Origin: Candidatus Bathyarchaeota archaeon
Lineage (GTDB): Archaea > Thermoproteota > Bathyarchaeia > TCS64
NCBI GenBank assembly: GCA_014729945.1
Contig: WJJC01000116.1
Coordinates: forward strand, 1 to 5,584
Length of the DNA: 5,584 nucleotides
Direction: 5' to 3'
In this document: in pieces, positions 5,549 to 5,584 of the stretch
Numbering within the stretch: the stretch's first letter is position 1
Layout of the letters: the number at the start of each line of letters is the position of its first letter
The notes under the pieces: model-generated
Seen by the model: the letters and a program-made list of their open reading frames with translations, nothing else
What the model was told of the DNA's origin: nothing
Databases searched by the model: none
Position numbers and translations under genes: made by a program

Positions 5549-5584
5549 GTGAATGTTTCGGGTTCACCTGTGGTTGAAATGAAA
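5549..5584 (+). CDS. Possible start of a new gene (first 12 codons only)
   Basis: From the GTG at 5549 the frame is open to the window edge and reads MNVSGSPVVEMK (GTG translated as Met). There is no Shine-Dalgarno sequence, but the TATA-like box at 5519-5526 is placed for a leaderless transcript. The PVVEMK stretch recalls the extreme N-terminus of ABC transporter ATPases, where a short VxM(K/R)GI strand precedes the Walker A region, but twelve residues cannot establish this. Confidence 0.3.
   Translation, partial: MNVSGSPVVEMK

Noticed and set aside
1..5584. Mobile element, integrase site or CRISPR array
   Set aside because: No transposase, integrase, terminal inverted repeats, direct target duplications or regularly spaced repeats were seen.

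Overview
The window looks archaeal, probably euryarchaeal. TATA-box-like A/T elements lie about 25 bases before likely transcript starts. Three genes seem to start with TTG. There is an archaeal-type two-component kinase with an N-terminal receiver, and trp genes with archaeal-style leaders. I could not identify the genus from sequence alone.

Left part, minus strand: the window opens with the start of a membrane-anchored protein that resembles an archaeal SPFH/band 7 (stomatin/prohibitin-like) protein and runs off the edge (1-173). A 556-base stretch without a convincing gene follows (174-729); it holds several perfect or near-perfect hairpins and may encode a structured RNA. Next is a complete UbiA-family prenyltransferase (730-1641, minus). 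It is divergent from a complete soluble REC-PAS-PAS-HisKA-HATPase sensor kinase (1851-3743, plus); the roughly 210 bases between them carry promoters for both.

Right part, plus strand: a 445-base leader region (3744-4188) has a strong TATA box, inverted repeats, a tiny aromatic-rich reading frame and a 47-codon reading frame overlapping trpD. The trp locus that follows is damaged. The first third of trpD (4189-4545) is joined directly, out of frame, to the last ~36 codons of trpB (to 4648). trpA follows with its normal overlap, but one base is missing from an A run near 5231, which breaks the frame; restoring it gives a full 266-residue TrpA ending at 5434. Either the tryptophan pathway is decaying here (deletion plus frameshift), or the assembly is wrong at two places. 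The window ends with what may be the first codons of another gene with a leaderless promoter (5549 onward).

How the genes fit together: the trp remnants are the only metabolic unit visible (anthranilate phosphoribosyltransferase, tryptophan synthase beta and alpha). Nothing links the kinase, the prenyltransferase or the SPFH-like protein to them beyond proximity. I found no mobile element, CRISPR array, tRNA or rRNA.
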